A stretch of DNA of 64,000 nt from Bacteroidales bacterium M3 (GTDB lineage Bacteria > Bacteroidota > Bacteroidia > Bacteroidales > Muribaculaceae), in assembly GCA_001689445.1 (NCBI GenBank), contig LUJN01000020.1, forward strand, positions 34,033-98,032. The letters are read 5' to 3'. Every line of letters begins with the position of its first letter. Position 1 is the stretch's first letter. Under the pieces are notes generated by a model. That model worked only from the letters and a program-made list of their open reading frames with translations, was not told the origin of the DNA and searched no databases. This document shows positions 8,184-17,251 of the stretch, piece by piece. The translations under genes and the position numbers were made by a program.

Positions 8184-9875
8184 TTACATTGTCTTGTCAA
8201 TGGCGATTATCGCTCGGCCACGGGCCATGCGTCCTAAATGTGGCGCGATGTAATAATAAAGTGTCTCTCCCTCGGGTGTTACAGCCGTATAGCGAGTCTC
8301 CATATTGAATATCAATGTGTCGCGCCATTCCTTGGAATGACGGTGCTTCCATGTGAGGTAGGTTCGTGATACCGGATTCATTGAACCTGTCGAGACGGGA
8401 TTGCCTACAGTGGCCCGGTAGGATTGTAATCCGAGACTGTCTTTGCTGAAGTAGATAGGATATATACCGTAAAAAGAGTTATTGCCCGGTATCTTCAATC
8501 CTTTATGGAACGGATTTCCGCGATATTTTGCAGGGAGGAGTATAATCATATGGTCCTGATAGCCGGAATAGTATGATAGTGAGCGCATGTTGTGACCGTA
8601 GGACATGTTGGATACAAATCCTAATGTATGCCAAGGTATTCGCCGGAACGTAATTGCATCGACATAGGCGATAGAGCCTTGCATATTGGCGCGTTGTCCG
8701 ATGAAAGCATGTATTTGAGTGGCGTTGACCTTTACCTTGTATTGCCAGTATGTGACACAGGAGAAGAAGGCAATTATAATGGCGGTGAGCAGGTAGGCAG
8801 GTATATACAGGGGCTTGTCGAACCATCGGTAACCATGGTATAGCAAACGCAGATTAGCGATGATGAGAAAGAGGGTCGGAGCCCAATTGATGCGTCCGTA
8901 TCCCTTGAGTATCATGGAGATGAACAGCGCGGCGGCAAATCCAGCCAACCATGGCGACTGGTCGAGGAGGGCGGCTCGTGCCTGTCCGCGACCTTTGCGT
9001 AGCGCGTAGATAAGGAAGATGATGATGTAGAGATACAACAGTTTGTTGTCGCGCAATGCATTGTATATCCCGGTGGTGGAGAATTGGACGCCACCTGCAT
9101 TGGACTCTGAGGTTATGCGTGATAATTGTCCGGGCGAGAATGATGTCATAAAGCCGGCAAGAAGGGCAAGGAAGATTATCCACGTCAACCTGTTATGTCT
9201 TACAAGCTGTCGTTTTTCCCAAAGTATCGTTACGGCTGCTGCGCCTGCCGGGATGGCGAATCCTTCGTGCCACCATCCCGTAATAAATGCCAGGATGCCC
9301 GTAGCGGTAATTGCTACGGGTGCCATATGGCACCCCGAGGCAACTTTGTTAAACGTCAGAAGAAACAATATGACGAGGACGGACGGCCAGACGTAGTTGA
9401 CCGTGAAATCGTCGGATACCATAGTGTCCCACCATGGGAGGAATATAATTGTGCAGATGATTGATATAGCGACGGCAAATGGCGAGCGTAGACCTTTGCG
9501 TCCATAGGATGCAATCACGATGAGGCATAGCAACGCGGCGCACATCAAGCCGTTGGCAATCTGTTCAACCAGGCCGGGCAGAGGTTGAAACAGTATATGG
9601 ACTATGTTGGACAGCCTTCCGTTTATGACGAGGTAATGGTTTGTTGCGGCCTGAAAAGCCTCGGAGTAAGTCACGATAGGCGTTTGGCTGACACATTCCC
9701 AGAATTCATCCTGTGTAAGGTCTGACGGGAAGCAGAGGGAGTAGGGCATGTCATCACCGAACGGGAAGCATTGGAGACGCCACGACATAAACCCTGCGCC
9801 TGACAAGGCCAATATCAGGATTGAGGAGATGATTAGGGCGAGATGCCGGGAATTTTTGTGACTGATGTTTGGCAT
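8184..9875 (-). CDS. Polytopic membrane protein, GT-C/DUF6056-like
   Basis: 563 residues with roughly a dozen hydrophobic segments starting at residue 13, and a soluble C-terminal part of about 150 residues. The first extracytoplasmic loop has an acidic pair (PFGDDMPYS), as seen in GT-C-type lipid-linked glycosyltransferases; assignment to DUF6056 is from memory of the family look, not a search. The ATG at 9875 is chosen over a TTG just upstream. Lies alone between the SPOR gene (opposite strand) and a terminator. Probable role: sugar transfer to envelope glycans, inferred. The gap 8010-8183 shows no clear feature. Confidence 0.6.
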   Translation of the reverse strand: MPNISHKNSRHLALIISSILILALSGAGFMSWRLQCFPFGDDMPYSLCFPSDLTQDEFWECVSQTPIVTYSEAFQAATNHYLVINGRLSNIVHILFQPLPGLVEQIANGLMCAALLCLIVIASYGRKGLRSPFAVAISIICTIIFLPWWDTMVSDDFTVNYVWPSVLVILFLLTFNKVASGCHMAPVAITATGILAFITGWWHEGFAIPAGAAAVTILWEKRQLVRHNRLTWIIFLALLAGFMTSFSPGQLSRITSESNAGGVQFSTTGIYNALRDNKLLYLYIIIFLIYALRKGRGQARAALLDQSPWLAGFAAALFISMILKGYGRINWAPTLFLIIANLRLLYHGYRWFDKPLYIPAYLLTAIIIAFFSCVTYWQYKVKVNATQIHAFIGQRANMQGSIAYVDAITFRRIPWHTLGFVSNMSYGHNMRSLSYYSGYQDHMIILLPAKYRGNPFHKGLKIPGNNSFYGIYPIYFSKDSLGLQSYRATVGNPVSTGSMNPVSRTYLTWKHRHSKEWRDTLIFNMETRYTAVTPEGETLYYYIAPHLGRMARGRAIIAIDKTM

Positions 9876-9926
9876 CAATGGTCTATTTTGGCGTTTTTGT
9901 CAACATGTGGGCAATAGACACAAAAA

Positions 9927-9958
9927 AAGCTGTCCACCGATTGTGGCCAGCTTAATTT
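9927..9958 (-). terminator. Rho-independent terminator, works in either direction
   Basis: Stem 9927-9937 (AAGCTGTCCAC) pairs with 9943-9953 (GTGGCCAGCTT), loop of five bases, with an A-run on the left (T7 on the minus strand). It ends the small lipoprotein gene at 9983-10192. Confidence 0.8.
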
Positions 9959-9982
9959 TTTGCTGAGTAGGGGATACCCTGA

Positions 9983-10192
9983 TTATTTTACTACTACAGT
10001 AGTGTCAGCGGCAGCGGCAGCAACGATAGTGTCACCGGTTACAGTGTCTACAGCTTCAACAGCCTCAACAACCTCTACGTTTACTGTATCAGCAGCGATA
10101 GAGTCAGTAGCGGCAGCAGCGTCCTTAGAGTTACCGCAAGAGAAGAGCGATGCGCTGAATACAACAGCAAGTAATAAAACTAACTTTTTCAT
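9983..10192 (-). CDS. Small acidic Ala/Val/Thr-rich lipoprotein
   Basis: 69 residues: signal peptide with lipobox (LFSC, C19), then a low-complexity tail of A, V, D, T and E (EVVEAVEAVDTVTGDTIV) with no lysine or arginine until the last residue. It has its own promoter (10246-10275) and its own terminator (9927-9958), so it is a dedicated single-gene transcript and most likely real and well expressed. Function unknown; abundant tiny surface or periplasmic lipoproteins of this sort are common in Bacteroidales. Confidence 0.75.
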   Translation of the reverse strand: MKKLVLLLAVVFSASLFSCGNSKDAAAATDSIAADTVNVEVVEAVEAVDTVTGDTIVAAAAADTTVVVK

Positions 10193-10245
10193 TTCTTTTT
10201 CTGATTAAATAATAAAACAATATTTCGTTTGCTTCAAAAACAGCA

Positions 10246-10275
10246 CAAAGGTAATACAAAATTGGGACATACAAA
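10246..10275 (-). promoter_or_regulatory. Full Bacteroidales promoter for the small lipoprotein
   Basis: Minus strand: TTTG (10272-10275), 18 bases, then TTACCTTTG whose last eight match TAnnTTTG (10246-10253). About 54 bases before the start codon. Confidence 0.65.
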
Positions 10276-10381
10276 CAATTTTTTCGGAAATTTTTACAAG
10301 AAAAAAAGATTTCTCAAAAAAAATATAATTATTGTACTTTTTGTCCGCTATTTTTAACGTTTGGTTTTTGTTATCTTCGGG

Positions 10382-12088
10382 TCAATGGTTGCCGATGCGG
10401 TGACCGTTGACATCGGCGACTATGCGGTTGGCGAGAGCCACGGCCTGTGAGATGTGGCTGCATATGTGGTCGCGTCCGATGAGGTCTTCGATGTTGGCGT
10501 GGTCGAGCACCTTGTGCACGCTCTCGTTGACGCCAGACAGGACTACATGGATACCCTCGTTGCGCGACGAGTTGATGAGAATCTCAAGGTTGTGGATACC
10601 GGTGGAGTCGATGAAGGGCACCTTGCGCATACGTATGATGCGGACGAGCGGCTTCTCGGTCATGCCGCGCATCACCTCGTCAAACTTGGTGGCGACGCCA
10701 AAGAAGAACGGCCCCTCGATCTCGTACACCTCCACCCCGGGAGCCACGTCAAGTATCTCGTGGGTGGTTGCCTCCGAACCTTCGGCCACGTCGAGCTGGT
10801 CGCCGTAGACCTTGACCTGGGTGTTCTCCATGACACGCCGCAGGAACAGGATGATGGCAAGCAGCAGACCAATCTCGATGGCAATGGTGAGGTCAAATAT
10901 CACAGTGAGCAGGAAGGTGACGATGAGCACCGAGATGTCGCTCTTGGGGTTCTTGAAGATGGCACGCACCGTGCGCCATCCGCTCATGTTGTAGGACACG
11001 ACGATGAGCACGGCGGCAAGGCACGACATCGGCACAAGGTTGATCAGGGGCATGAGGAAGAGGAATATCAGCAGTAGCACGAGGGTGTGGACGATGCCGG
11101 CGACGGGGGTGCGGCCGCCGTTGGTGATGTTGGTCATCGTGCGGGCGATGGCGCCGGTGACAGGGATGCCGCCGAAGAATGGTACGACGATGTTGGCCAG
11201 GCCCTGGCCTATAAGTTCAGTGTTGCTGTTGGTGCGCGAGCCGGTAACACCGTCGGCGACAGTGGCCGACAGCAGCGACTCTATGGCGCAGAGCACGGCG
11301 ATGGTGAACGCCGAGGGGAGCAGCTGGTTGATGGTCGACATGGACAGCTCGAAGCCGTGAGGCTCGGGGATATCGGTGGGAAGGCTGCCAAATCGGTCGC
11401 CGATGGTCTCGATGCCGGGCATGATGTCGCGCAGGAAGTATACGGCGGCAGTCACCACTATGATGGCAAGCAGTGCGCCGGGAAGCTTCTTGGAGATGTA
11501 GGGGGCTGCTATTATAATAAGGAGAGATACGATGCCGACGGCGAGGGTGGGGAGATGGATGTTGCCGAAGTTGCTTATGTATACGCCCCACTTTGACACG
11601 AAGTCGCTCGGCACGCCTGTAAGTCCGAGGCCGAAGAAGTCATTGATCTGGGTCGAGAATATTGTGAGGGCGATACCGCTCGTGAATCCCACGACAATCG
11701 GGTAGGGGATAAACTTTATCACCGTGCCGAGGTGGAACAGTCCGAGCATCACCAATATAAGACCGGCCATGAGGGTGGCTATGGCGAGACCTTCAAGTCC
11801 GTAAAGGGTGATGATGTTGTAGACGATGACGATGAACGCGCCGGTGGGACCGCCAATCTGCACGGTGTTGCCGCCGAAAGCGGAGACCATGAAGCCGCCT
11901 ATGATGGCCGTTATGAGGCCGATTGTGGGGCTCACACCCGATGCGATACCAAATGCGATTGCGAGTGGGAGCGCCACGATGCCCACTACGATACCCGCTA
12001 TAAGATCTTCCTTGAACTTGCTCAAGGAATAATGGCGCAGGGCCGACACCAATTTCGGCCTGAAATCAATTGTACCTGATAAATTCAT
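10382..12088 (-). CDS. SulP/SLC26-family anion permease with STAS domain
   Basis: 568 residues. About 12-14 membrane helices (residues 25-415) with the SulP signature region (GIVVGIVALPLAIAFGIASG near residue 30) and a C-terminal STAS domain (about 445-555, with VPFIDSTGIHNLEILI). Family members move sulfate, bicarbonate or dicarboxylates across the inner membrane; substrate cannot be told from sequence. Single-gene unit, divergent from the histidine kinase at 12291. Confidence 0.9.
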   Translation of the reverse strand: MNLSGTIDFRPKLVSALRHYSLSKFKEDLIAGIVVGIVALPLAIAFGIASGVSPTIGLITAIIGGFMVSAFGGNTVQIGGPTGAFIVIVYNIITLYGLEGLAIATLMAGLILVMLGLFHLGTVIKFIPYPIVVGFTSGIALTIFSTQINDFFGLGLTGVPSDFVSKWGVYISNFGNIHLPTLAVGIVSLLIIIAAPYISKKLPGALLAIIVVTAAVYFLRDIMPGIETIGDRFGSLPTDIPEPHGFELSMSTINQLLPSAFTIAVLCAIESLLSATVADGVTGSRTNSNTELIGQGLANIVVPFFGGIPVTGAIARTMTNITNGGRTPVAGIVHTLVLLLIFLFLMPLINLVPMSCLAAVLIVVSYNMSGWRTVRAIFKNPKSDISVLIVTFLLTVIFDLTIAIEIGLLLAIILFLRRVMENTQVKVYGDQLDVAEGSEATTHEILDVAPGVEVYEIEGPFFFGVATKFDEVMRGMTEKPLVRIIRMRKVPFIDSTGIHNLEILINSSRNEGIHVVLSGVNESVHKVLDHANIEDLIGRDHICSHISQAVALANRIVADVNGHRIGNH

Positions 12089-12135
12089 CCCTTCGGATAA
12101 TTTAATTTAACAAAACTTCATACTTTTTCAAGCCG

Positions 12136-12143
12136 CAAAGGTA
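12136..12143 (-). promoter_or_regulatory. -7 promoter box (TACCTTTG) for the SulP gene
   Basis: Exact TAnnTTTG on the minus strand, 47 bases before the SulP start; GTTG about 20 bases further upstream may serve as -33 element. Confidence 0.5.
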
Positions 12144-12173
12144 GAAATTTTGTGTCAATCAGGCAACCTTTTC

Positions 12174-12206
12174 AAGTGCAAAGTTCAAAGTGCACAGTTC
12201 AACAGT
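12174..12206. repeat. Short dispersed repeat (AAAGTTCAAAGTGCACAGTTC type)
   Basis: One of at least six places in the window with this simple repeat of TTC/TGC-spaced heptads. Here it lies between divergent SulP and kinase genes. Confidence 0.6.
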
Positions 12207-12290
12207 TCGTGAACAATTTGGCTGACAATACGTTGTTTGAATTGTAGACTATAATTGTATACCGATAACAACGATTAAATAAAGGATATA

Positions 12291-13742
12291 ATGACTAAGG
12301 GCGTAACGGCACATAGACATCTTATAAGACTCCATTGGAAGCTATTTTTCCCGTTTCTGGGAGCGTTGTGGCTCATCATCGGCATCACTATCCTTTATTT
12401 TGTAAGGCATGAGAAGCATCGTCAACTCGAAAATCTGGAAAACCGCCTGCTCAATGTCAACTATACGGTGGTTGATGCCTACGGAAAGGGTGCCGACTTG
12501 CAGAAGACGGTCGATTTCATAAAGCTGTTTACGGCCCAGACCACCCTTGAGCCATTGTATCTTACCGTATATGACGACCGCGACTCGATTGTGGCTGACA
12601 ATGAGGCAACTACGATAACACTTCATGACGCTGACGGAAATGTGAACCGGGGGCTGGTGGGTATCTGGAACAGTGGCGGCAATACGAGCGTCAGTGACGT
12701 GTCTTTTGACGGAAACAAGTGCATGGTCAATCTCATGAAGAGTCCCGACGGCCACATACGCTCTTTCGCGGCGTTGCCATATCGGGATGAGGTGCTCGCC
12801 TTTCTGAGCATCGACCCTATGGTGTGGATCATGGTCGTCGTATTCGGTGTGCTGTCGACGATTGTGGCTTACTTAGGCGCAAGGGCCATATCAAAGAATG
12901 TGTATGCGCTTCAGGATTTCGCGCAGGCGATTGCCGCCGATGAGTTGCCCGAGGATATGGACCGATGGCATTTTTCGAAAGACGAGCTTGGCGACGTGTC
13001 CCGGAATCTGCTCACCCTATATCGTGAGAAGATAAGGGCGGAGCATGAGAAATCCTATCACGAGCGTCAGATAGGGGTCAATGTCAGCCACGAGCTGAAC
13101 ACTCCGATAGGCATCATAAAGGGCTATATCGACACGATCGTAGACGATGACGCTATGGAGGCGCCCCAGAGACGGCGGTTCCTGTGCCGGGCGAAACAGA
13201 ATGTCGACCGGCTGGCCAGTCTCGTAAAGGATGTGAGCATGGTGATGCACCTACAGGAGAGCGGGACGGTGATTGAATGTGCGGATATCGCTTTCAGTGT
13301 CCTTATCGGGCAGATACATAGCGACGTGTGTCACGGGCATATTGCCGATAATATGGCGTTTGACTATGATGTTCCCGACTGCTGCCATATCAATGGGCAT
13401 GAATCTTTGCTCACCAATGCATTGCTCAACCTCATATACAACGCGGCGCGTCACTCCGGAGGGACACGTATGACCCTGTGTTGGCTCGAGGAGAAGGACG
13501 GGATGCACTATTTCTCGTTTCAGGATGACGGCACGGGGGTAAAGGCAGAACACCTTCCGCGGCTTTTTGACCTGTTTTACAGGGTGGATGCGGGCCGGGC
13601 ACGTAAAAACGGTGGTGCCGGGGTGGGATTGCCTCTCGTGAGAAGGATTATTGTGGCTCACGGCGGGGATATCACGGTTGAAAATGTCGGGTCAGGAGGA
13701 TTGAGGTTTGTGTTCAGCCTTCCTGTCGGAAACGGCGGTTAG
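12291..13742 (+). CDS. Orphan sensor histidine kinase
   Basis: 483 residues. Transmembrane helix about 18-38, periplasmic sensor region about 40-172, second helix about 175-197, HAMP-like linker, then HisKA with the phosphorylated H267 (VNVSHELNTPIG) and HATPase_c (N box NALLNLIYNAARHS, G1 box FQDDGTGVK, G2 GGAGVGLPLVRRI). A complete inner-membrane kinase. No response regulator gene lies next to it: SulP is divergent upstream, DUF3108 is convergent and overlaps its stop by 3 bases. Signal sensed is unknown. Confidence 0.9.
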   Translation: MTKGVTAHRHLIRLHWKLFFPFLGALWLIIGITILYFVRHEKHRQLENLENRLLNVNYTVVDAYGKGADLQKTVDFIKLFTAQTTLEPLYLTVYDDRDSIVADNEATTITLHDADGNVNRGLVGIWNSGGNTSVSDVSFDGNKCMVNLMKSPDGHIRSFAALPYRDEVLAFLSIDPMVWIMVVVFGVLSTIVAYLGARAISKNVYALQDFAQAIAADELPEDMDRWHFSKDELGDVSRNLLTLYREKIRAEHEKSYHERQIGVNVSHELNTPIGIIKGYIDTIVDDDAMEAPQRRRFLCRAKQNVDRLASLVKDVSMVMHLQESGTVIECADIAFSVLIGQIHSDVCHGHIADNMAFDYDVPDCCHINGHESLLTNALLNLIYNAARHSGGTRMTLCWLEEKDGMHYFSFQDDGTGVKAEHLPRLFDLFYRVDAGRARKNGGAGVGLPLVRRIIVAHGGDITVENVGSGGLRFVFSLPVGNGG

Positions 13743-14503
13743 CGGCCGTCGTAGAGGATGTGGATTTTGCCGACGGGGAGTTTGCCTTCGATACGGAGGG
13801 GAATACGGCGCGAGTCGGTTGATATCCATGCGCTCATGTCGTCGCTGCTCTTTTTGCCGTTGGTGGTGAAAGAGAAGTTTATGCGGTAGGCATGTTGGGT
13901 GCGTCCGTTGAGCTTAACATCCTCTATTCCGAGGTAGCGTAGGCGCAGCTGCTCACACTTGTTGCCCGAGAAGATGTTTATCACCATGTTGTGCCCCGGT
14001 TTCATTGTGTCGAAACCGAGATTGCGCAGATAATAGAACACGCTCAGCATGTCGACAGTGGTGCCGTTGGCCTCCAGATGATGGGTGGAACGGCGCGGTG
14101 CCATATCTTTTTTCTTGTTGTAGGTGGAACATTCGCCTGTCACCTTGTCGCCTGAACGGCGAAATATCACGATGTCGTGTGTGTATTTGTTCTTTTCATG
14201 TGCCCGCTTCTCATATCTGAGGGGCACCATTCCTTCATGCTCCATCTCGGCTATCAGAGTGTCGCGCAGGCGGTATATCTTGTCGGCCCACGGCTCGGAG
14301 GCGGCAATCAGCACAGCTGTTGATGTTGTCCCACGGTTTCTCAGCGACAAGGTGGCATGGCCGGCCTTGGTGTTGACGAGCCCCCACTTGAAAAGCACCT
14401 TGTAGGGTAGTGTCTCGTCGGGAAATTCAGCCGGCTCGGCGACTGCCGTTAATGTGAAAAGGCAGGCGGCAAATGTGAGGAACAGGTATCGCAGATTTCT
14501 CAT
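13739..14503 (-). CDS. DUF3108-domain secreted protein
   Basis: 254 residues with signal peptide (about 1-22). Sequence pattern (ETLPYKVLFKWGLVNTKAG near residue 30, then IPLRIEGKLPVGKI at the end) fits DUF3108, periplasmic beta-rich proteins resembling lipoprotein-binding folds. Convergent with the histidine kinase, overlapping by a few bases. Function unknown. Confidence 0.75.
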   Translation of the reverse strand: MRNLRYLFLTFAACLFTLTAVAEPAEFPDETLPYKVLFKWGLVNTKAGHATLSLRNRGTTSTAVLIAASEPWADKIYRLRDTLIAEMEHEGMVPLRYEKRAHEKNKYTHDIVIFRRSGDKVTGECSTYNKKKDMAPRRSTHHLEANGTTVDMLSVFYYLRNLGFDTMKPGHNMVINIFSGNKCEQLRLRYLGIEDVKLNGRTQHAYRINFSFTTNGKKSSDDMSAWISTDSRRIPLRIEGKLPVGKIHILYDGR

Positions 14504-14534
14504 GTTGATGTCGTTTTTTGATGGATTGCAGGTG

Positions 14535-14542
14535 CAAACCTA
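14535..14542 (-). promoter_or_regulatory. -7 promoter box (TAGGTTTG) for the DUF3108 gene
   Basis: TAnnTTTG match on the minus strand, 32 bases before the start codon; no clear -33 element. Confidence 0.35.
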
Positions 14543-14621
14543 CAAATAAATCAACAAAGAGCCGCCGCGATAGGTTTAATGAAGATTAAAATACCCTACG
14601 GAAGCTGAAAAAGGTAGAGGG

Positions 14622-15248
14622 TCAGGAGTAGAGGAACGGCAGCGAGTCGCGGTTGGATTGCTCGATGCGCTTGTTGCGCCAGCACTTGCGGCACACGGCT
14701 ATGTAACGCTCGTCGCCTCCTATCTCCACTTGTTCGCCTTCCTCCACCATGTCACCCGAGGTGTCTATGCGGGCGTTGACTATAGTCTTGCGGCCGCAGG
14801 TGCATGTCGACTTTATCTCGTCAATGGTGTCGGCTATCTCAAACAGGCGTCGCGACCCCTCGAAAAGGTGAGTCTTGAAGTCGGTGCGCAGACCGTAGCA
14901 TATGACGTTGCTGCCGTAGTCGTCGACCACGCGCGCGAGCTGGTCGACCTGCTCGGCGGTGAGAAACTGGGCCTCGTCGATGAGAAACCAGTCGATTACC
15001 GTCATCGTGCGCTCAAACATCTCCTGCGCCATGAGGTAGAGGTCGGTGTCATGGTAGATCCACAGGCACTTGCGCTCTATGCCGATGCGGGAGCGGATGA
15101 CCGCCTCCTTCTCGCGGGTGTCGATGACGGGCTTGAGGCACACGTAGTTCATGTCGCGCTCCTCGAAGTTGTAGGCTGTGGTGAGCAGCAGGGCGGTCTT
15201 AGCCGAGCCCATCGTGCCGTATCGGAAGTATAGTTTGCCTTTTCTCAT
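14622..15248 (-). CDS. tdk: Thymidine kinase, type II
   Basis: 208 residues. P-loop near residue 11 (GTMGSAKT), Mg/base-site motif DEAQF near residue 92, lid zinc site CTCG plus CRKC. Phosphorylates thymidine in the cytoplasmic salvage pathway. The P-loop is slightly unusual: SAKT where most members have SGKT or SGKS. Followed on the same strand by no gene for 118 bases (14504-14621), which hold nothing recognised. Confidence 0.9.
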   Translation of the reverse strand: MRKGKLYFRYGTMGSAKTALLLTTAYNFEERDMNYVCLKPVIDTREKEAVIRSRIGIERKCLWIYHDTDLYLMAQEMFERTMTVIDWFLIDEAQFLTAEQVDQLARVVDDYGSNVICYGLRTDFKTHLFEGSRRLFEIADTIDEIKSTCTCGRKTIVNARIDTSGDMVEEGEQVEIGGDERYIAVCRKCWRNKRIEQSNRDSLPFLYS

Positions 15249-15321
15249 GATATGCTTTGGTAATGTGTAGTGGCATGGGGGAGGCCCCGTGCCGTGGTTG
15301 GCGTTGTAAAGATAGTGACAA

Positions 15322-16335
15322 TTATTGGACCTGCAATAGCCGCGCTATGGCAAAATCGAGCATCGTGTCCCGTCCGTCGAGGGCCGCCACGGGGTCGAGG
15401 TCTATGGCACATCCCTCGGTGGGTACAATGCCGGTTTCGGTCGTATTCCCCTTGGAGTCGAGGATGGAGCAGGCCGACATCCTGACGGCCCAGCCGCATG
15501 GCAGCTCGGAGGAGTAGGGCATGCCGCTGCCGCCCCCGGTCGTGGCTCCCGCCACGGTGACGAGCGGCAGGGACTTCATGATGGAGACAAAGTTGTTGGC
15601 GGCTGAAAATGTGGAGCGGTTGGTGAGCACGACCACAGGCTTTCCCCACATCTGCCGACCCGCACCGGCGGGGTCGTAGTGGAATGGACGGGGCTTGGAA
15701 AACTCGCCATGCCCCGGCCCGGTCTTGTGGGAGATGTAGCCGGCGAGGATGCGGTCGGTGATGAATCGGCGTACGAGGGTCTCGACATTGGTGAGGTCGC
15801 CGCCGCCGTTGTCGCGCACGTCGATTATCAGTCCCGTGCAGGTGGCAAAGTAGTGAATTATCTCGTCGAGATTGCCCTCGCCGATGGCGTAGCTGAATGA
15901 GGAGTAGCGCATGTAGCCGATGTTCTGCGGCAGGATGCCGTAGTCGATGCCCCCGAGAGAGCGATAGTTGAAATTGAAGTAATATTGCTCGACGAGGCGG
16001 CTGCTGTAGTTCTGGGGGTAGTCGCTCCACCATCGGCGGTAATAGTAGGTGTTGAATGGTGCCGAGAGGTTGACATGCCCGTCACGCAGCTCTCCGAGCA
16101 TCTGCGAGCACGTCTCAAAAAGTTCCTCGCGGGTCATGCGGTCGGATATGCGTGCCGAGTAGCGGTCGTGGACTTCATTCCAGTCGATTCCTTTCTCCTC
16201 AAAAAAGCAGTAATGCTCGTCGAGGATGGTCCACAGTGCCTCAAAGTTGCCTCGCGGATCATTTTCCCACTCCTCGATGGAGTGGCATGAGGCGAGGGTG
16301 AGCAACATGGTTATTATAGGTAATATGCGGTTCAT
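15322..16335 (-). CDS. S41-family peptidase lipoprotein
   Basis: 337 residues. The ATG at 16335 is chosen because it yields a signal peptide with lipobox (TLASC, C17); the open frame upstream (to 16650) lies over the next gene. Tail-specific protease fold: N-terminal helical part with RDGHVNL (H87), then IGYMRYSSF, LIIDVRDNGGGD, and the nucleophile motif NRSTFSAANNF (S244). Family enzymes act in the periplasm or at the surface. No PDZ domain is obvious. Last gene of the parC-DUF3316-S41 run. Confidence 0.8.
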   Translation of the reverse strand: MNRILPIITMLLTLASCHSIEEWENDPRGNFEALWTILDEHYCFFEEKGIDWNEVHDRYSARISDRMTREELFETCSQMLGELRDGHVNLSAPFNTYYYRRWWSDYPQNYSSRLVEQYYFNFNYRSLGGIDYGILPQNIGYMRYSSFSYAIGEGNLDEIIHYFATCTGLIIDVRDNGGGDLTNVETLVRRFITDRILAGYISHKTGPGHGEFSKPRPFHYDPAGAGRQMWGKPVVVLTNRSTFSAANNFVSIMKSLPLVTVAGATTGGGSGMPYSSELPCGWAVRMSACSILDSKGNTTETGIVPTEGCAIDLDPVAALDGRDTMLDFAIARLLQVQ

Positions 16336-16348
16336 ATATGGGGCGGAA

Positions 16349-17251
16349 TTAGTATGAGGCCGATATGATGCGGGCCGTCGGGTCAGAGCGCCGTCCCGGG
16401 TGGAGCGACAGCCACTCGGAGACGACACCGAGCACCGCGCTGTGGGTGACAATGCGTGTGGTAGTGTGCTCGACGTGGGTGGATAGTATGTCGCATCGGT
16501 AGCCGATGCGCAGGGTTGTCGCGCCGAATCGCAGGTCGGCTGTGAGCAGGTTGTCGAGCTTGAAGTAGTTGCCCCACCATGCGCCGTGCACCAGTCCGCT
16601 GCGGTCGCCGAGGTATATCTCATAGTATAGTTCGCCGTAGTCGGGGGCAAAGAATATGCCGGTGACGGGTAGCGTCGGTTGATAGCAGAGTGTCAGCGGG
16701 ATGCGCCACAGGCGTGTGTGCCACGCTATGGCGGCAGTGGCGTTTACCGTCCATGCCCCCTTGGCCGAGACGGGGTTGTTGCCGTTGCGTGCCGAGTAGA
16801 GGCATCCGGCATTGAGGGAGGTAGAGCCGCCTGCATATAGCGTGAGGGAGTGGGGTAGATGCCATCGACGTGACATGCCCCACGAGAGATGGAGCATCAG
16901 GTCCCACATCGTGGCGTTGCGCGCCGGGTTGAGTGTGCGGCTTATGCCTATATCGCCGCTTAGCTGCATTACCCATCGCGCGGGGTCAAACTTCATTGCC
17001 TGCCGGCGGTCATATGACAGCCCCAAGTGCCAGCCCGAGTATTTCAGCGGCGACAGGTAGGTGTCGGCAAGGTGTGCCGAGCCTGCCTCTATCATGTATG
17101 CGGAGGTCACGGGGCGTATTGGGGGTAAGGAGTCGTTGGACGCAGGCGGTGCAGCAATGGCGGTCACTGCTATGTATATGGTGACAGCCATGGCAAACGC
17201 CCGTAGCGTTGGCAGTCGCCGTAACAGGTGTCTCAACAGGGGTGCGCCCAT
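16349..17251 (-). CDS. DUF3316-family outer-membrane-type protein
   Basis: 300 residues with signal peptide (about 1-34). Alternating beta-strand pattern (YSGWHLGLSYDRRQAM, FAPDYGELYYEIYLGD, TTLRIGYRCDIL) that matches my recollection of DUF3316, a Bacteroidota-specific family. Its ATG overlaps the parC stop codon (ATGA), so it is translationally coupled to topoisomerase IV; the S41 gene follows 13 bases later. Function unknown. Confidence 0.65.
   Translation of the reverse strand: MGAPLLRHLLRRLPTLRAFAMAVTIYIAVTAIAAPPASNDSLPPIRPVTSAYMIEAGSAHLADTYLSPLKYSGWHLGLSYDRRQAMKFDPARWVMQLSGDIGISRTLNPARNATMWDLMLHLSWGMSRRWHLPHSLTLYAGGSTSLNAGCLYSARNGNNPVSAKGAWTVNATAAIAWHTRLWRIPLTLCYQPTLPVTGIFFAPDYGELYYEIYLGDRSGLVHGAWWGNYFKLDNLLTADLRFGATTLRIGYRCDILSTHVEHTTTRIVTHSAVLGVVSEWLSLHPGRRSDPTARIISASY

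Noticed and set aside
10454..11077. 207-residue plus-strand open frame opposite the SulP gene
   Set aside because: Histidine/aspartate-rich shadow of a GC-rich gene; no start context and no family resemblance, while the opposite strand is a clear SulP protein.
15245..16033. 262-residue minus-strand frame overlapping the S41 peptidase
   Set aside because: Arginine/histidine/proline-rich out-of-frame reading of the peptidase gene.
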